50,212 nt of DNA from a virus. The notes below the pieces were generated by a model that saw only the letters and a list, made by a program, of their open reading frames with translations, did no database searches and was not told where the DNA came from. The translations under genes and the position numbers were made by a program. Location: IMG/VR virus record IMGVR_UViG_3300027413_000011, positions 1-50,212 of that record; one strand, 5' to 3'. Below, piece by piece: positions 48,629 through 50,212 of the stretch (positions within the stretch are counted from its first letter, which is position 1; each line of letters opens with the position of its first letter).

Positions 48629-48790
48629 TTATTTTAATTGTTTTATTTGATTAAATATACGAACCTTTTTATTACCCCGCACGTTATTTTTTATTTGCTT
48701 TGTTGATTTCTTAATTAACTTGCCCTTTAACTCGGCAGTTACTTCATAACACCAACCAATACCACTAACTAATACTTTCTTACTCCCCAT
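48629..48790 (-). CDS. Small basic 53-residue protein
   Basis: 'MGSKKVLVSGIGWCYEVTAE', 'LKGKLIKKSTKQIKNNVRGN', 'KKVRIFNQIKQLK'. The last third is encoded by the class I promoter of the next gene (V-R-I-F are the TTCGTATATTT bases). The ATG overlaps the stop of the 55-residue gene. It may be a real peptide or a permissive frame over the promoter; the coupled start favours a gene. Confidence 0.5.
   Translation of the reverse strand: MGSKKVLVSGIGWCYEVTAELKGKLIKKSTKQIKNNVRGNKKVRIFNQIKQLK
48652..48683 (-). promoter_or_regulatory. Class I promoter variant (CGTG-N20-TATATTTA)
   Basis: TATATTTA at 48659-48652 on the minus strand with GGTTCG before it. The first box position (48683-48680) is CGTG. 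It lies in the 3' end of the 53-residue gene, 27 bases before the 51-residue gene. Confidence 0.65.
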
Positions 48791-48947
48791 CTTTATTTAT
48801 TTCCTCCACATATTCTATTTTATTTTCCTCCTCATTCTTCAAAACACAAGCAGCACAACACATACCTGAATTAGCCATCTGGACAGGTGAAAACCATGAC
48901 ATTAAACCTGCCATCAACATACTTACTATTTTAATTAATTTTCTCAT
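48780..48947 (-). CDS. Small Cys-containing protein with hydrophobic N-terminus
   Basis: 55 residues: a hydrophobic leader 'MRKLIKIVSMLMAGLMSWFS', then 'ANSGMCCAACVLKNEEENKI' and an acidic tail. The C-C-x-x-C cluster after an export-like leader could be a metal or redox site, or the leader could be a Met-rich membrane helix. It overlaps its neighbours by four bases (ATGA) and eleven bases, supporting a coupled gene. Confidence 0.6.
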   Translation of the reverse strand: MRKLIKIVSMLMAGLMSWFSPVQMANSGMCCAACVLKNEEENKIEYVEEINKDGE

Positions 48948-49105
48948 ATTATCTCCTCTACATTAAATAACTCCCTAAAATGCATAGGCGATAATTTTTT
49001 CTTATATGATGCTTTAATATAAGCTTCATGTAAATCTTTAGCATTTATTACACCTACTATTTCTTTATCTAAATCTGATACGTGAAAATATTTATATTTT
49101 TTCAT
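48944..49105 (-). CDS. Small 53-residue protein
   Basis: 'MKKYKYFHVSDLDKEIVGVI' followed by a helix 'NAKDLHEAYIKASYKKKLSP' and 'MHFRELFNVEEII'. The strand-strand-helix pattern suggests a tiny alpha/beta fold. ATGA overlaps occur at both ends. No family is recognised. Confidence 0.6.
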   Translation of the reverse strand: MKKYKYFHVSDLDKEIVGVINAKDLHEAYIKASYKKKLSPMHFRELFNVEEII

Positions 49106-49245
49106 TTGCTATAATGTTTATATAAGTTAATTGCTGCGTATATAAATATCCCAACTAAAATTACTGGTGGGTATAATATTGCTAAAGGTATTACTACTAA
49201 ACCTACTATAATCCACATTAATATTATTTCTTCTTTATTTTTCAT
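49102..49245 (-). CDS. Small membrane protein, 47 residues
   Basis: A single long hydrophobic segment ('ILMWIIVGLVVIPLAILYPP', then 'VILVGIFIYAAI') after a short charged N-terminus, ending in a basic tail. One hairpin or two short membrane helices are possible. ATGA overlaps with the 71- and 53-residue genes place it in a coupled chain. The chance ATATTTATA at 49141-49149 encodes part of the second segment. Confidence 0.62.
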   Translation of the reverse strand: MKNKEEIILMWIIVGLVVIPLAILYPPVILVGIFIYAAINLYKHYSK

Positions 49246-49457
49246 ATTTTTCTATCTCTTATTTGAATACATTTATCATAATCCTCTATTTCCTCAAAAT
49301 ACTGGAGTACTGTATCTGCATCATCATAATCCTTAGGTAAATAAAATTCATCCTGATTTGACAATGTATCAAAATCTGTATTGCCTATTAGTAAATCAAA
49401 TGCATTTGTAAAACTTGCATTTACTATTTCGTCTGTAATTGTTTCTACTTCTTCCAT
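49242..49457 (-). CDS. Acidic hypothetical protein, 71 residues
   Basis: Acidic: 'MEEVETITDEIVNASFTNAF', 'LPKDYDDADTVLQYFEEIED', 'YDKCIQIRDRKI'. The C-terminal F-E-E-I-E-D-Y-D-K-C motif resembles that of the 147-residue protein at 42.3-42.7 kb. It might be a small adaptor such as a transcription co-activator, but no homology can be shown. The start context is CAAGTTATG, directly after a terminator-like hairpin. Confidence 0.65.
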   Translation of the reverse strand: MEEVETITDEIVNASFTNAFDLLIGNTDFDTLSNQDEFYLPKDYDDADTVLQYFEEIEDYDKCIQIRDRKI

Positions 49458-49475
49458 AACTTGTTTTTGGCCCCC

Positions 49476-49492
49476 AAAAGCGCTTGCGCGCC
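49476..49492 (-). terminator. Short GNRA-loop terminator after the ATPase gene
   Basis: On the minus strand GGCGC-GCAA-GCGC (49492-49480) is followed by TTTT (49479-49476), 35 bases past the ATPase stop. The T-run can alternatively pair in a second hairpin TTTTGG/CCAAAA that reaches to 49463, which would compete with termination. Confidence 0.6.
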
Positions 49493-49526
49493 GGGAAATG
49501 AGGGTTGGTTATGTGTAGTTAATATC

Positions 49527-50212
49527 TTATTCAGCATTCATTGCTTCAGTGAATAACCATCCAACATGATTACTCTGATCAAGGCTAAAATGTAATTTAT
49601 CCATTTTACCACCTCTTCTATTTTTACTGAAGAATAATACTCTACTACCTTCAGTGAATTTCATATGACCCATTCCTGTTAACATATGCTTGAATCTGTT
49701 TGAACCAGCAAACTCACCACCTTTGGTAACTTGTTGTATTATCATGAATGTTGTATTCTTTTTAGCTATATTTTCAGCTTTATTATGCTTTTCAAGTAAA
49801 TTTAATACTTGGCTCTCAGCATTCTTGAAAGTACCACCATGAAAATCTACTATATTTGTACAAACTTCAGCCATACTATCTATAAGAACAACATCAAACC
49901 CTTGAGCTAATACACTCTTTAATACTACTATTGGATCTTTTTCTATGTAATCACCTAAAAATAATATATCTAATTGACCGAATTTTGGAAATCTTTTTAC
50001 GTATCCAAACATATCTATGCTTGTCATTTCACCAGATATGAATAAACATTTCTGACCTTTTGCTTGTAAATCAGCTAATATATCAAGCATAACTGTTGAT
50101 TTACCAACTCCTGGATCACCTACAAATGCAAAATTTGTACCTTTCATTAATCCACCTTCACTACTTAATAATGAATCTACTTTTTTACCAGTTGGCATTG
50201 GAACGAATAAAT
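49527..50212 (-). CDS. RadA/RecA-like ATPase, N-terminus outside the window
   Basis: At least 228 residues. The frame continues past the internal ATG at 50198 to the window edge ('FVPMPTGKKVD'), so the true start lies further right. Walker A is 'FVGDPGVGKSTVML'; Walker B is 'FDVVLIDSMAEV'. 'GSNRFKHMLTGMGHMKFTE' matches the segment after the L1/L2 region of RadA/Sms-type proteins. 'MPTGKKVDSLLSSEGGLMKG' is the usual entry to the RecA core ('x-P-T-G-x-x-x-x-D'). It probably acts in recombination-dependent replication or branch migration. Whether it is the phage recombinase (UvsX role) or a RadA-like accessory cannot be decided from this part. Confidence 0.85.
   Translation of the reverse strand, partial: LFVPMPTGKKVDSLLSSEGGLMKGTNFAFVGDPGVGKSTVMLDILADLQAKGQKCLFISGEMTSIDMFGYVKRFPKFGQLDILFLGDYIEKDPIVVLKSVLAQGFDVVLIDSMAEVCTNIVDFHGGTFKNAESQVLNLLEKHNKAENIAKKNTTFMIIQQVTKGGEFAGSNRFKHMLTGMGHMKFTEGSRVLFFSKNRRGGKMDKLHFSLDQSNHVGWLFTEAMNAE

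Noticed and set aside
1-50212. CRISPR arrays, insertion sequences or integrase/attachment sites
   Set aside because: No regularly spaced repeats, transposase or recombinase genes, or flanking direct repeats were seen.

Overview
The window is a tightly packed, AT-rich stretch of a large tailed-phage genome. Every supported gene lies on the minus strand, so transcription runs from base 50212 towards base 1. The recognisable genes are those of a T4-like contractile-tailed virus (gp6-, gp25- and gp5-like baseplate proteins, a LysM baseplate protein, a gp55-like late sigma factor and a primase). Three things point to a Bacteroidetes host, probably a marine flavobacterium. Promoters have the Bacteroidetes form (TTTG, about 20 bases, TATATTTA). 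Start codons follow A-rich sequence without Shine-Dalgarno motifs. Carboxypeptidase-regulatory-like domains and a lipoprotein also fit. The host assignment is inference.

Layout in transcription order. 50.2-49.5 kb: a RadA/RecA-like ATPase entering from the right edge. 49.5-46.6 kb: about a dozen very small, overlapping or nearly abutting genes, several with one membrane segment. 46.6-45.0 kb: two tiny genes, an unassigned 366-base stretch, and about 825 bases without a convincing gene, rich in palindromes and hairpins. 45.0-42.1 kb: small genes including a lipoprotein and a T5orf172-type GIY-YIG protein. 42.1-40.2 kb: an operon with an HD hydrolase and the late sigma factor. 40.2-20.7 kb: baseplate and tail-fibre genes. 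20.6-18.5 kb: GIY-YIG protein, primase and Cas4/RecB-like nuclease. 18.5-2.8 kb: a long block of proteins that look like virion cargo or head-core proteins, interrupted by a nucleotidase and a cupin. 2.7-0 kb: a flavoprotein, a small unknown protein, a NadR-like kinase and a protein cut by the left edge.

The most interesting theme is in the left 18 kb. Six proteins begin with variants of one short tag (M-x-N-F-D-L-R-K-Y-L-x-E-G), and several repeat 'EGKLLKE' internally. The tag resembles the T4 capsid-targeting sequence, which the prohead protease removes after (L/I)-x-E. In a 765-residue protein with kinase, nucleotidyltransferase and HExxH-peptidase regions, an L-N-E tripeptide sits at each of three region boundaries. 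A 423-residue mosaic protein has similar tripeptides between its modules. My hypothesis is that these are head-packaged polyproteins cut into separate enzymes and peptides during maturation and delivered with the DNA.

Two promoter-like classes appear to organise expression. Ten copies of (T/C)TTG-N20-TATATT(T/A), with TTCG just before the second box, precede metabolic, regulatory and small genes. Ten copies of ATATTTAT(A/C) precede structural or cargo genes. The second motif is the reverse complement of the T4 late promoter TATAAATA. The late sigma factor lies in an operon that begins with a first-class promoter, which fits an early/middle to late cascade.
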